From assembly GCF_013367775.1 (NCBI RefSeq), contig NZ_CP055157.1, forward strand, positions 1,529,001-1,593,000: 64,000 nucleotides of DNA, read 5' to 3'. Source of the DNA: Microbulbifer sp. YPW1 (GTDB lineage Bacteria; Pseudomonadota; Gammaproteobacteria; Pseudomonadales; Cellvibrionaceae). Each line of letters begins with the position of its first letter. The first letter of the stretch is position 1. The notes under the pieces are model-generated. The model searched no databases. It was not told the DNA's origin and saw only the letters and a program-made list of their open reading frames with translations. A program made the position numbers and the translations under genes. This document shows positions 21,939 through 33,562 of this stretch, piece by piece.

Positions 21939-22409
21939 GTGAATATCAACCTGACTCTGATCGGCCAGTCGATCACCTTTCTCGCCTTCGTATGGTTCTG
22001 CTGGAAGTTTGTCTGGCCGGCCCTGCTGGGTGTTATGCAAGAGCGTGAGCAAAAGATTGCTACCGGTCTGCAAGAAGCCGAGCGCGCGGAGAAAGATCTC
22101 GAACTGGCTCAGCGCAAAGCTGCCGAGCAACTGAAAGAAGCCAAGGCCCAGGCTGCAGAAATCATCGATGGCGCTAACAAGCGCGCCAATCAGATCGTTG
22201 ATGAAGCCAAAGAAGCCGCGCGCAGCGAAGGCGATCGCCTGAAAGCTGCCGCCCAGGCGGAAATCGAGCAGGAAGTGAACCGTGCGAAAGAACAGCTTCG
22301 TTCGCGTGTCGCTAGCCTGTCTGTTGCCGGCGCCGAGAAAATTCTCTCGGTCAACATCGATGCCAAGGCACACGATGACCTGATCGAGAAACTGGCAGCC
22401 GAGCTGTAA
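21939..22409 (+). CDS. atpF: F0F1 ATP synthase subunit b
   Basis: The 156-residue product has one N-terminal membrane helix (about 5-25) and a long charged Ala/Glu/Lys-rich coiled coil, the peripheral stator stalk. It starts at GTG after an AAGAGG ribosome site. It lies 11 bases before atpH. Confidence 0.95.
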   Translation: MNINLTLIGQSITFLAFVWFCWKFVWPALLGVMQEREQKIATGLQEAERAEKDLELAQRKAAEQLKEAKAQAAEIIDGANKRANQIVDEAKEAARSEGDRLKAAAQAEIEQEVNRAKEQLRSRVASLSVAGAEKILSVNIDAKAHDDLIEKLAAEL

Positions 22410-22420
22410 GCGAGGAACCC

Positions 22421-22954
22421 ATGGCGGAACTCAGCACTCTGGCCCGGCCCTACGCGAAAGCGGCCTTTGCCCACGCACAGCAAGCCTCCAACCTTTCCGG
22501 TTGGAGCGTTGCGTTGGCAACCGCAGCGGCGGTCAGCCAGAACGAAAAAGTTGGCGAGCTGTTGGATAACCCACAGCTGACCAGTGAAGTGCGCGCGGAA
22601 AAATTCCTGTCTGTTTGTGGCGACTTCGATGCGTCCCTGCAGAACTTCATCAAGCTGCTGGCGGAAAACCACCGCCTGCCGCTGCTGCCGGAAATTTCCG
22701 AACTGTTCGAAGACCTGAAGGCCCAGGCAGAAGCCACTCTCGAAGTGGAAGTTATTTCTGCCCGCCCGCTCAGCGACGAACAGTCCCAGCGCCTCACCCA
22801 GGCTCTCAGCAAGAAGTTTTCCCGCGAGGTGCACCTGCACAACGCGGTGGATGAAAACCTGCTGGGCGGCGCAATCATTCGCGCTGGTGACACGGTGATC
22901 GACGGTACCGTGCGCGGTCGACTGGCCAAACTCGCCGAGGCGATGAACTCCTAA
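22421..22954 (+). CDS. atpH: F0F1 ATP synthase subunit delta
   Basis: The 177-residue product begins [20 protein letters not shown] and contains the C-terminal [24 protein letters not shown] motif of the delta/OSCP family. It joins the b stalk to the alpha/beta head. It lies between atpF and atpA. Confidence 0.97.
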   Translation: MAELSTLARPYAKAAFAHAQQASNLSGWSVALATAAAVSQNEKVGELLDNPQLTSEVRAEKFLSVCGDFDASLQNFIKLLAENHRLPLLPEISELFEDLKAQAEATLEVEVISARPLSDEQSQRLTQALSKKFSREVHLHNAVDENLLGGAIIRAGDTVIDGTVRGRLAKLAEAMNS

Positions 22955-22962
22955 ATTATCGT

Positions 22963-22988
22963 CCCCTCTACCGTACGCGGTGGAGGGG
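22963..22988 (+). repeat. Stem-loop between atpH and atpA
   Basis: CCCCTCTACCG (22963-22973) pairs with CGGTGGAGGGG (22978-22988) with one G-U pair and a 4-base loop. It lies in the 51-base gap, with no T tract. Confidence 0.7.
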
Positions 22989-23005
22989 AATTCGAGGAAC
23001 AGAGC

Positions 23006-24550
23006 ATGCAGCAACTGAATCCCTCTGAGATCAGTGAAATTATCAAGAGCCGCATCGACAATCTCGATGTGAGCACCGAGGCCCAGAACGAGGGCACCAT
23101 TGTTTCCGTATCCGACGGTATCATCCGCATCCACGGCCTGGCCGACGTGATGTACGGTGAAATGATCGAGTTCGAGGGCGGCGTCACCGGTATGGCGCTG
23201 AACCTGGAGCGTGATTCCGTTGGTGCCATCGTACTGGGTGACTACAAGTCCCTGGCGGAAGGCCAGAAGTGCCGTTGCACCGGCCGCATCCTGGAGGCAC
23301 CGGTTGGTCCGGAGCTGCTGGGTCGCGTGGTTGACGCACTGGGTAATCCGATCGACGGTAAAGGTCCGCTGAACAACAAGCTGACCGACGCGGTTGAGAA
23401 AGTAGCCCCCGGCGTAATTGCCCGTCAGTCCGTAGATCAGCCGGTACAGACCGGTCTGAAAGCGGTAGACACCATGATCCCGATCGGTCGTGGCCAGCGT
23501 GAGCTGATCATCGGCGACCGTCAGATCGGTAAAACTGCGGTTGCGATCGATGCGATCATCAACCAGAAAGGCACCGGCATTAAGTGTATCTACGTTGCCG
23601 TAGGCCAGAAGCAGTCTTCTATTGCCAACGTTGTGCGCAAGCTGGAAGAGCACGGCGCTATGGATCACACCATCGTGGTTGCCGCCGGCGCTGCCGACCC
23701 GGCTGCGATGCAGTTCCTGGCACCGTACGTAGGCTGCACCATGGGTGAGTACTTCCGCGACCGCGGTGAAGACGCCCTGATCATTTACGATGACCTGACC
23801 AAGCAGGCCTGGGCCTACCGTCAGATCTCCCTGCTGCTGAAGCGTCCTCCGGGCCGTGAAGCATACCCGGGTGACGTTTTCTACTTGCACTCCCGTCTGC
23901 TGGAGCGCGCCGCGCGTGTAAACGCCGAGTACGTAGAAAAGTTCACCAACGGTGAAGTGAAAGGCAAGACCGGCTCCCTGACCGCACTGCCGATCATCGA
24001 AACCCAGGCGGGTGACGTTTCCGCATTCGTACCGACCAACGTAATCTCCATTACCGATGGTCAGATCTTCCTGGAAACCGACCTGTTCAACTCCGGTGTA
24101 CGTCCGGCAATCAACCCGGGTATCTCCGTATCCCGTGTTGGTGGTTCTGCCCAGACCAAGATCATCAAGAAGCTGTCCGGTGGTATCCGTACCGCGCTGG
24201 CTCAGTACCGCGAACTCGCGGCCTTCTCCCAGTTCGCTTCCGACCTGGACGAGGCTACCAAGGCCCAGCTGGACCACGGTGAGCGCGTTACCGAGCTGAT
24301 GAAGCAGAAGCAGTACTCTCCGCTGTCTATCGCGGACATGGCTGTTTCCGTTTATGCCGCGGACAAGGGTTACCTGAACGACGTAGAAGTTAACAAGGTG
24401 CTGGACTTCGAATCCGCCCTGCTCGCTTACATGAACAGCGAACACGCAGAGCTGATGCAGCAAGTAAACAGCACCGGTAACTACAACGACGAAATCGACA
24501 GCGCCTTTAAGGCCGCGATCGAGAAATTCGTCGCTACTGGTAGCTGGTAA
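23006..24550 (+). CDS. atpA: F0F1 ATP synthase subunit alpha
   Basis: The 514-residue product has the alpha-subunit P-loop GDRQIGKTA (about 170-178), the conserved [22 protein letters not shown] and the N-terminal [17 protein letters not shown]. It forms the non-catalytic nucleotide sites of the F1 head. Length is normal. Confidence 0.98.
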   Translation: MQQLNPSEISEIIKSRIDNLDVSTEAQNEGTIVSVSDGIIRIHGLADVMYGEMIEFEGGVTGMALNLERDSVGAIVLGDYKSLAEGQKCRCTGRILEAPVGPELLGRVVDALGNPIDGKGPLNNKLTDAVEKVAPGVIARQSVDQPVQTGLKAVDTMIPIGRGQRELIIGDRQIGKTAVAIDAIINQKGTGIKCIYVAVGQKQSSIANVVRKLEEHGAMDHTIVVAAGAADPAAMQFLAPYVGCTMGEYFRDRGEDALIIYDDLTKQAWAYRQISLLLKRPPGREAYPGDVFYLHSRLLERAARVNAEYVEKFTNGEVKGKTGSLTALPIIETQAGDVSAFVPTNVISITDGQIFLETDLFNSGVRPAINPGISVSRVGGSAQTKIIKKLSGGIRTALAQYRELAAFSQFASDLDEATKAQLDHGERVTELMKQKQYSPLSIADMAVSVYAADKGYLNDVEVNKVLDFESALLAYMNSEHAELMQQVNSTGNYNDEIDSAFKAAIEKFVATGSW

Positions 24551-24560
24551 GTACCCGTGC

Positions 24561-24590
24561 GTAGAAGCCGGCCCGCAAGCCGGCTTCTAC
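24561..24590 (+). repeat. Stem-loop between atpA and atpG
   Basis: A perfect 11-bp stem GTAGAAGCCGG/CCGGCTTCTAC with an 8-base loop lies in the 71-base gap. It is not followed by a T run, so it is more likely an mRNA stability or processing element. Confidence 0.7.
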
Positions 24591-24621
24591 TGGTTAACTT
24601 CCGGCAAAAAGGTAACTGACT

Positions 24622-26927
<2,306 letters not shown>

Positions 26928-26938
26928 GGCACGCGTGT

Positions 26939-26960
26939 AGCGCCCAAATTTTTGGGCGCT
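26939..26960 (+). repeat. Stem-loop between atpD and atpC
   Basis: A perfect 10-bp stem AGCGCCCAAA/TTTGGGCGCT with a 2-base loop lies in the 65-base gap. Its core repeats the arms of the palindrome at the start of the operon (20047-20061). Confidence 0.7.
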
Positions 26961-26992
26961 ATGAGGCAAACAGCTGAGAATGAGGTAGCCTT

Positions 26993-27412
26993 ATGGCTAT
27001 GACCGTACATTGCGACATCGTTAGCGCAGAGGAATCCCTCTTCTCCGGCCTGGTGAAGATGGTGATCGTCAGCGGCGTGGAAGGGGAACTCGGTATCTCC
27101 TACGGCCACGCACAGCTGCTGACCCATCTCAAGCCTGGCCCGGTTCGCATCATCAAAGATGATGGTGAGGAAGAGGTGCTGTTCCTGAGCGGTGGCTATG
27201 CCGAAATCCAGCCGAACATGGTTACCATCCTCGCCGATCTCGCCGAGCGCGAAATCGACGAAGATGCAGCCAGAAAAGCACGTGAAGAGGCGGAACACGC
27301 CCTGCGCAGTGCCCCGGCGGAAATCGACTACACCCGCGTTTCCGCGCAACTGGCCGAAGCCGAAGCGCGTCTGCGTACCCTGCAGGCAATCCGCAGGGCA
27401 GCCGGCAAATAA
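26993..27412 (+). CDS. atpC: F0F1 ATP synthase subunit epsilon
   Basis: The 139-residue product has the beta-sandwich start MTVHCDIVSAEESLFSGLV, the GELGISYGHAQLLTHLKPG motif and a C-terminal helical hairpin. It is the rotor subunit that inhibits ATP hydrolysis. It is the last atp gene, followed by a strong terminator. Confidence 0.97.
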   Translation: MAMTVHCDIVSAEESLFSGLVKMVIVSGVEGELGISYGHAQLLTHLKPGPVRIIKDDGEEEVLFLSGGYAEIQPNMVTILADLAEREIDEDAARKAREEAEHALRSAPAEIDYTRVSAQLAEAEARLRTLQAIRRAAGK

Positions 27413-27435
27413 TTCCCGCCACCGTGCTGGAATCG

Positions 27436-27467
27436 AAAAAAGCAGCTTCGGCTGCTTTTTTTTATTT
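27436..27467 (+). terminator. Terminator of the atp operon
   Basis: AGCAGC-TTCG-GCTGCT (27441-27456) extended by A/T pairs and followed by eight T is a classic intrinsic terminator, 28 bases after atpC. Confidence 0.9.
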
Positions 27468-27785
27468 CCGGCTGACAAAACTTCACAAAGCAAACCGCTC
27501 GCAACACACACTCACTTTGCGCCCTGTGTCGCAAAAGCAGAATCTGCTTGCCCTCTCAAGTGTCACAGACTCGTCGTTCGACTTTTCTCGCAACCACCTC
27601 CCCTGCCCTGAAGCCCCCGTCATGATGGGGATCACCCGCGGTAACCGGTGTAAATGACCAAAATTACCTGCGGTGTCTCTGTTACATAGTGTTACTCCGT
27701 GGTGAAAATACTTGTGCTCTATTTGAAGGCCTGGCGTCGCTCGGCAGTACCGCTAGAGCGGCCCTGAAATAAAAATAACCCAGTC
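27468..27785. other. Gap between atpC terminator and the secreted-protein operon
   Basis: No gene or RNA was recognised here. The right end (27786-27791) is the AGGAGG ribosome site of the next gene. The operon promoter should lie in this stretch, but no convincing pair of hexamers was seen. Confidence 0.5.
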
Positions 27786-27796
27786 AGGAGGCCTTC

Positions 27797-28402
27797 ATGC
27801 CACTCGCGAAAATTTTCTCGCGCATATCCCTACTGGCGACGCTGACGGTCGCAGCTCTGCTGTCCGTCTCCGCGCACGCCATGAAAATCAAACAACAAAA
27901 CCTGGAACAGCTGGTTGCCACTTCCGAGAGCATCATCATTGGTCAGGTGAGCAGTGTCACCGATGGTTTCCAGAACGGCGCGCCCTACACCGAAGTCACC
28001 ATTCGCGTAGGCAGTGATGCAAAGGGCAAAGTCAAAGAAGACAGTGAATACACTTTCCGTCAGTTCGGCCTGATCAAGCCGCGCTCCATGGGTAACGGAA
28101 AAGTCTATCTGGGTGTTACCCCGGAAGGCTTCGCCAAGTGGAACGAGGGTGAGCAAGTCGTTGCATTCATGTACAAAAAAGCAGAAATGACCGGCTTCCA
28201 GACCACCACAGGTATGGCTCAGGGCAAGTTCATTGTGAGCAACGACAAAGCCACTAACGCCTTCAACAACCACGGCCTGTTTGAGGGCATGGACACGTCG
28301 AGCCTGTCCGCCGAAGAACAGAACATGGTTACCAATCCGGGCGCTATTAGTGCGGCCACTTTCGTTGGTCTGGTGGGCAAACTGGTTGAGGAGGGCAAAT
28401 AA
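27797..28402 (+). CDS. Secreted protein of unknown function paired with a metalloprotease
   Basis: The 201-residue product has a signal peptide (about 1-29, ending SAHA) and then the pattern LEQLVATSESIIIGQVSSV, PYTEVTIRVGSDAKGKV, TFRQFGL, and GEQVVAFMY near the middle. I recognise this as resembling uncharacterised secreted proteins that often sit beside matrixin-like proteases; that is recall, not a search. Its TAA overlaps the ATG of the downstream protease by one base (TAATG), so the two should be translationally coupled. It could be a chaperone, inhibitor or substrate-binding partner. A perfect AGGAGG precedes the start. Confidence 0.75.
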   Translation: MPLAKIFSRISLLATLTVAALLSVSAHAMKIKQQNLEQLVATSESIIIGQVSSVTDGFQNGAPYTEVTIRVGSDAKGKVKEDSEYTFRQFGLIKPRSMGNGKVYLGVTPEGFAKWNEGEQVVAFMYKKAEMTGFQTTTGMAQGKFIVSNDKATNAFNNHGLFEGMDTSSLSAEEQNMVTNPGAISAATFVGLVGKLVEEGK

Positions 28403-30855
28403 TGAAAATGAAAAAGCTCAATATCGCGATGGCCCTGGCTCTCGCTTCCGCCGGTGCCCAGGCTGGTGGTCCGCTGTATATCCACGAGCCGACCATGCAG
28501 CCGTACAAGTGGGATACTTCCAAGGGGGATATTCCGGTATACACCGACGGCGGCCCAATGACCCCCACCGCCGACGGTGGCCAGGCGCCTGCGTTTACCG
28601 TGAACTACGATGGAACTGTTTTCCTGACCATCGAACAGGCCAATGCGGTTACCGCCAAGGCGATCGCCGAGTGGACCAATGTTGAAACCTCTACCCTGTC
28701 GATGACCATCCAGGGCACCATCGAACAGCAGACCGGTATCGCCGACGTCAACGAAACCAATGTTGGCGAAATCTACTCGAAGGAGAACGGCTACGGTTTC
28801 TGGGTCAACTACGACACCGATGGCCAGATTCTCGAACAGTATTTTGGTGTGCCGAAAAACCAGGTGCTGGGTATTGCCTTCCCCGAGTGGGCGGACGAAG
28901 AGACCGGTGAGATTACCGAAGCCACCGCGCTGATGAATGGCTGGTTTGTAGACGTCAGTGATACCGAGGGTGAAAAGGTGGCCGGTGTATTCACCCACGA
29001 GTTCGGTCACGCCATGAATATGTCGCACTCCCAGGCAAACGGACACTTCAGCTACATGGCCGCAGGCTATCGCCCTTACTACGACGGCGTACCCGGGTGT
29101 GACACTGCGAATGTGTTCAATGGTTCACAGGTTCCGTCCGCGGACACCATCGAAACCATGTTCCCGTTCATCAATGTACGCGGCGAGGCAGGACGTCAGC
29201 AGGCGAGCATCAGCGTACGCGATGACATCGTCAATATTTCCGACCTGTACCCCACCGACGCGTACAAAACCCAGTACGGTTCCATCACTGGCAAGCTGTA
29301 TCTGAAAGACGGTGTCAGTGAATACTCCGGCATCAATATGGTGGCGCGTAACATCGACAACCCGATGTACGACGTGATCACCCAGCAGTCCGGCAACATG
29401 ACCCAGGGTATGGTCGGTCCGGACGGCACCTTTACCATCAACGGTCTGCAGCCGGGCGCCCGCTACGTACTGTATACCGACACCATCAAGGCCGGCGGCT
29501 ACCCCACTCGCCCGACCGCCATTGTGTCCGAGGCCGAGTACTGGAATGCCGGTGAAAGCACCAACCCGGGTGAGGACCGCGCCTGTAATTTCACCCCGAT
29601 TACCGTCCAGGCCGGTGAAACCAAACAGACCGATATGTACTTTAACGGTTATCAGGATGGCATCCAGTACACACCACTGGTAGAAGCGTTTGTTACCGAC
29701 CTGGCCAAAAACGGCAAGAAGGCCTTCGGTATCGTGGGCAACGGCATTCCGTTTGTTTATGACTCGGTACAGAAGAGCTATGCCTTGCACCCGAATGTGG
29801 ATGTGCGTACCAACGGCGGCAAGATGAACAAAAATGCCACCAAGGCCGTGATTACTGCAGACCTGGATAATAACGGCATCCGCGAGCCGGCAATGTGGGA
29901 CCTGCTTAGCCACAAACTAGAACCAATGCAGGATCTGAATGGCAACACCTGTGGTGGTTCTGGTTCACTGGGCACCCAGTCCGCAGCGGTGTGGGATATG
30001 GACGACAGTGGCGAAGTCATGGTCGGTCTTGGCTACAAGGATGTGGATGGCGACGGTATCTGCCAGCGCTCTGGTGCCGGTGAAATGGTGCCTGTCAAAT
30101 GGGACAAGCACGGCAATATCGAGGAGCTTCCCTACGATCTCCCCGGTTTCGTGCAGTGGGTGCGCGCGGATCGCGTGTCCGGCGATGGCAGTGTGATCAC
30201 CGGTTCCAGCACCTACAAGCAGGTGGCCTGGGTCAATGGTGAATTCCGCGATATCTACACCGAGTTCGGCGCCAAAAACGCCACCGCAATGACGCGCGAC
30301 GGTGGCATCGTTGCGATCGACACCGATACCGGCGTCAAGCTGTGGAATACCAAGACCGATGAGCTGGAAGATCTGGGTGGCCTGACCTGGTGTGAGGATA
30401 TGGACTACAACCATTTCTTCCTGGGTAATCTGTGCACCAACCCGATCTACGGTCCGGACTTCGTACAGAGCTATTTTGGCCCTATCCCGGTCATGCCCAC
30501 CGACATGAACGACGACGGTTCAGTGATCGTCGGTCGCGCCGGCGGCTACTTCACCGGCTTTATCGGCGGGGTCTACCTGGAAGGTATCGGCTGGATCAAC
30601 ACCCGCGACTTCTTCGCCAAGCAGGGCGTGGTTGAGGCGTCCCAGTATCCGGCGGACAACCCGCTGGCACTGAGTGGCGACGGTTCGGAAATGATGGGTA
30701 ACCTGGCTGGTGCCACCATTACTTTCGATATCAATATGGAAACCGCCTTCGTGTGTGAAAATGGGCGGGATCGAGAAGTCAGCTTCCCGAAACAGCTGAT
30801 TGCCGAGGTCAAGAATGGCGCCGAATTCGGCCGCTGTGCACACCTCAACGACTGA
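28402..30855 (+). CDS. Secreted metzincin-like zinc metalloprotease with HAF-like repeats
   Basis: The 817-residue product has a signal peptide (about 1-22), then a protease domain with HEFGHAMNMSH (199-209), the extended HExxHxxxxxH zinc motif, and a downstream IETMFPF that could be the Met-turn. The third motif position usually held by Gly is Asn here. A carboxypeptidase-regulatory-like beta-sandwich follows (about 295-390). The C-terminal half carries VSGDGSVITGSS- and LSGDGSEMMGN-type segments resembling HAF extracellular repeats. It probably acts outside the cytoplasm on protein. It is coupled to the upstream 201-residue protein. Confidence 0.75.
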   Translation: MKMKKLNIAMALALASAGAQAGGPLYIHEPTMQPYKWDTSKGDIPVYTDGGPMTPTADGGQAPAFTVNYDGTVFLTIEQANAVTAKAIAEWTNVETSTLSMTIQGTIEQQTGIADVNETNVGEIYSKENGYGFWVNYDTDGQILEQYFGVPKNQVLGIAFPEWADEETGEITEATALMNGWFVDVSDTEGEKVAGVFTHEFGHAMNMSHSQANGHFSYMAAGYRPYYDGVPGCDTANVFNGSQVPSADTIETMFPFINVRGEAGRQQASISVRDDIVNISDLYPTDAYKTQYGSITGKLYLKDGVSEYSGINMVARNIDNPMYDVITQQSGNMTQGMVGPDGTFTINGLQPGARYVLYTDTIKAGGYPTRPTAIVSEAEYWNAGESTNPGEDRACNFTPITVQAGETKQTDMYFNGYQDGIQYTPLVEAFVTDLAKNGKKAFGIVGNGIPFVYDSVQKSYALHPNVDVRTNGGKMNKNATKAVITADLDNNGIREPAMWDLLSHKLEPMQDLNGNTCGGSGSLGTQSAAVWDMDDSGEVMVGLGYKDVDGDGICQRSGAGEMVPVKWDKHGNIEELPYDLPGFVQWVRADRVSGDGSVITGSSTYKQVAWVNGEFRDIYTEFGAKNATAMTRDGGIVAIDTDTGVKLWNTKTDELEDLGGLTWCEDMDYNHFFLGNLCTNPIYGPDFVQSYFGPIPVMPTDMNDDGSVIVGRAGGYFTGFIGGVYLEGIGWINTRDFFAKQGVVEASQYPADNPLALSGDGSEMMGNLAGATITFDINMETAFVCENGRDREVSFPKQLIAEVKNGAEFGRCAHLND

Positions 30856-30875
30856 TTGACGTCAGTCACCTAAAG

Positions 30876-30904
30876 AAAAGCCCGCCTTCACGGCGGGCTT
30901 TTTT
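30876..30904 (+). terminator. Terminator after the metalloprotease gene (first of two)
   Basis: Stem AAGCCCGCC/GGCGGGCTT (loop TTCAC) with a T run. Confidence 0.85.
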
Positions 30905-30912
30905 GTGCCCGA

Positions 30913-30938
30913 ACAAAGCAGCTTAGGCTGCTTTTTTG
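30913..30938 (+). terminator. Second, tandem terminator
   Basis: Stem AAAGCAGC/GCTGCTTT (loop TTAG) with a T run starts 9 bases after the first terminator, making a double block before the patatin gene. Confidence 0.85.
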
Positions 30939-30998
30939 TTGTCTATATGGTTTGCTAGCGAGCTGTAAATCTACTCTGCGCAATTTGGAGTCGAACGA

Positions 30999-32015
30999 GT
31001 GCAATCTTCTGATCAACCGGTAATCGGTCTCGCTCTGGGCAGCGGTGCTGCCAAAGGGTTTGCCCATATAGGTGTGCTCAAAGTACTGGATGAAATGGGT
31101 ATTCGCCCGAGTGTTGTCGCGGGTACCTCCATGGGTGCATTTGTGGGTGCGGCCTACGCCGCAGGGTGCCTGGACAAGATGGAAGACTGGGTGCGTCAGC
31201 TGGATAACTGGAAAGTATTTTCCCTGCTGGATATCAACTGGTCGCTCAGCGGCGGCGTGATCGGTGGCATCAAACCATTTCGCACCTTTTTTGAGGACTT
31301 TGAGTTCACGGATATTGAGGAGCTTCCCCTGCCCTTCACTGCTGTGGCCACCGACCTGCACAGCGGCCAGGAAATCTGGCTGCAACAGGGCAACCTGCAG
31401 GATGCGGTCAGTGCCTCCTGCTCCATTCCGGGTCTGTTGTCGCCCAAATCCCTGGCGGGGCGTTGGCTGGTAGATGGCGCGGTGGTGAACCCTGTGCCGG
31501 TGGATGTGTGTCGTGCAATGGGCGCTACCACTGTAATCGCGGTGGATGTGACCGAAGATGCGGCGCCCCGTGGTAAGCGAGAACAGGGCGAGGTGCGCAG
31601 TGTCATCAGTACACGTTCTTCGTCTGCCGAGGAGTTGGCTCTGGAGGTCGAAAGCGAGGAGATCGCCCGCCTGGAGCCGGAGAATGATGCGCACAGCGAA
31701 GACCCTGGCGTTGCCAGCAGTTTTACCCGCCTGGTGGAACAGGGACGGGAACAGCTGAACAGCCTGCGCTCCCGTCGGGAGGCGCGGGCTACACCGCCCG
31801 GCATGTTCGACACCATGCGTCAGGCCATGGAGATTCTCGAGCGTCGCCACAAGCGCACGCGCATGATGGGATCGCCACCGGATGTACTGATCATGCCGAA
31901 AGTCGGTTCCATCGGCGGCAATGAATATGCCCGCGCCGGAGAGGCGATCGAGCTGGGGGAAACCGAAGCCCGTCGCTTGCGCACCTGGATAGAGGATATG
32001 GTGTACCGAAAGTGA
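30999..32015 (+). CDS. Patatin-like phospholipase (RssA type)
   Basis: The 338-residue product has the patatin oxyanion motif GLALGSGAAKGFAHIGVLKVL (9-29; the usual GGGxxG form is GSGAAKG), the serine elbow GTSMG (about 43-47) and the catalytic Asp in DGAVVNPVPV. The C-terminal third is charged and less conserved. It likely hydrolyses acyl lipids at the inner membrane face; there is no signal peptide. It starts at GTG, with TTGGAG 8 bases upstream. Its stop overlaps the next gene's GTG by 4 bases. Confidence 0.88.
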   Translation: MQSSDQPVIGLALGSGAAKGFAHIGVLKVLDEMGIRPSVVAGTSMGAFVGAAYAAGCLDKMEDWVRQLDNWKVFSLLDINWSLSGGVIGGIKPFRTFFEDFEFTDIEELPLPFTAVATDLHSGQEIWLQQGNLQDAVSASCSIPGLLSPKSLAGRWLVDGAVVNPVPVDVCRAMGATTVIAVDVTEDAAPRGKREQGEVRSVISTRSSSAEELALEVESEEIARLEPENDAHSEDPGVASSFTRLVEQGREQLNSLRSRREARATPPGMFDTMRQAMEILERRHKRTRMMGSPPDVLIMPKVGSIGGNEYARAGEAIELGETEARRLRTWIEDMVYRK

Positions 32016-33499
32016 ACCGTCTCATTCGCGCACTGGCTGCCGCTGTCGCACTGATCTTGTCCCATTCCGCCGTAAGCGGTGACCGCGCATGGTTTGAATA
32101 CCAGTCTGAAAATTTCACCGTTTATTCCGATGTGCCCGAGCCAAGGGTTAACGCGCTAATGCGCGACCTGGAGCGTTTTCGCCGCACCGCGCTCGCTTTT
32201 ACCGGACTGGAGGAGATCCCGGAAAACCGCAACCTGCGGGTTTTCCATTTCCGCAATTCGGGCGAGTTCGAAAAATTTTCCGGCGATCGCAAAGTCGCCG
32301 GCTTTTACCGGGAAACCTGGCGGGGCCCGGTTATCTTTTCCCGCGATGGCGATCACGGGATTAGCGGTTCCGGGCTGATTTTTCACGAATATGTACACCA
32401 CCTGATGCGCGAGCACAGTGGAATGACCTATCCGCGCTGGTATTCGGAAGGGTTCGCCGAGTTGCTGGCGAGCGCGGAGTTGCAAAAAAATTCGGTCGTG
32501 GTCGGCGGTATTCCCGAGTGGCGTCTGAGTGCCTGGGCCAGCGAGGAACCGCTCACCATCGAACAGCTTCTGCATCCGCCATCAATCAGTGCATCTGATG
32601 ACGCTGGTAGTGGCCGTTACTGGAACAACTACTATGCCAGCGCCTGGCTGCTGACCCATTACCTGCAACTGGGGCACCATGCGGGACACCCGGATTACCG
32701 GGCAGCCAGTGAAAGTTACTTGAAGGCGGTCGCCGCCGGCGATGATCCGGTAAAAATCTTCGAAGAGCATTTCAATAAAAGTGTGCGGGAAATGCAGGCA
32801 GAAATACGTGCGTATATGCGCGATGACATCCTGCGTCACAAGCTGGACATTGCCGACTACTCCTATTCGATACCCCGTCGCGCCGTTACCGACAACGAAC
32901 ACCTGTTCCTGCTTGCGAGCGAGGCAATGGAATTTGGCCGAGTACAGTTGGCCATGGACTATCTGCAGCAGAGCAAAAAACACGATCTGGGCTGGCAGGA
33001 AAACCTCACCGCCATGGCGGTGCTGCGCGCTGAGCAGAAAGACTTCAAATTCGGCGAAAAGGTTGCGCAGGATATCGGTGAATATGGGATGGTCAGCCAC
33101 CTTACCGCAGCAAACCTGGCCCGCTTTTACCTGCTGAGACTGCAGTCATTGACCCTGACCCGGCACTGGGATGACGACGACTACGCAGCGGCAAGAAAAT
33201 ACGCAAAAATCGCGGTGCAGGCGGGGCCGGACTATTTGCCGGCGTATCGCACCCTGTGGACCGTTTATCAATTAAAACGGGAAAGCGAGCCGGCACTGCA
33301 AATTATGCTGAGTGCCTATCAGCAGGAACCCAATCACCTCAACCTGAATGCGGCGATCGGGTTTTATCTCGCGCATCTCGATCGCCATGCCGAGGCGCGC
33401 GCGTATCTGGAGCGGGTAATTGCCTGGAGCCATTCCGATGAACTGCGTTCCCGCGCGCAAGATCTTCTACAGCCCGCCCGCTTCAGCAAAGACCAATAA
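32012..33499 (+). CDS. Secreted gluzincin-like (peptidase MA-type) protein with TPR-like tail
   Basis: The 495-residue product has a signal peptide (about 1-22) and a zinc site HEYVHH (125-130) followed by WYSEGFAELLA, which gives the third ligand Glu of the gluzincin pattern HExxH...E. This combination fits DUF1570/peptidase-MA-like proteins. The C-terminal half (from about 300) is helical and TPR-like. It starts at GTG overlapping the patatin stop, so the pair is probably co-translated. The substrate is unknown. Confidence 0.78.
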   Translation: MNRLIRALAAAVALILSHSAVSGDRAWFEYQSENFTVYSDVPEPRVNALMRDLERFRRTALAFTGLEEIPENRNLRVFHFRNSGEFEKFSGDRKVAGFYRETWRGPVIFSRDGDHGISGSGLIFHEYVHHLMREHSGMTYPRWYSEGFAELLASAELQKNSVVVGGIPEWRLSAWASEEPLTIEQLLHPPSISASDDAGSGRYWNNYYASAWLLTHYLQLGHHAGHPDYRAASESYLKAVAAGDDPVKIFEEHFNKSVREMQAEIRAYMRDDILRHKLDIADYSYSIPRRAVTDNEHLFLLASEAMEFGRVQLAMDYLQQSKKHDLGWQENLTAMAVLRAEQKDFKFGEKVAQDIGEYGMVSHLTAANLARFYLLRLQSLTLTRHWDDDDYAAARKYAKIAVQAGPDYLPAYRTLWTVYQLKRESEPALQIMLSAYQQEPNHLNLNAAIGFYLAHLDRHAEARAYLERVIAWSHSDELRSRAQDLLQPARFSKDQ

Positions 33500-33527
33500 A
33501 AAAACCCGCGATAACTCGCGGGTTTTT
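33497..33527. terminator. Bidirectional terminator
   Basis: Perfect 9-bp stem AACCCGCGA/TCGCGGGTT (33503-33524, loop TAAC) with A and T runs on both sides, between the convergent peptidase-MA and amidohydrolase genes. Confidence 0.88.
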
Positions 33528-33562
33528 CGTTTGGGTACTGCTATCGATTGCGGATAGCGAAA

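Noticed and set aside
22190..24463. 757-codon open frame on the minus strand opposite atpH-atpA
   Set aside because: Antisense shadow of strongly conserved atp genes; the translation has no family features.
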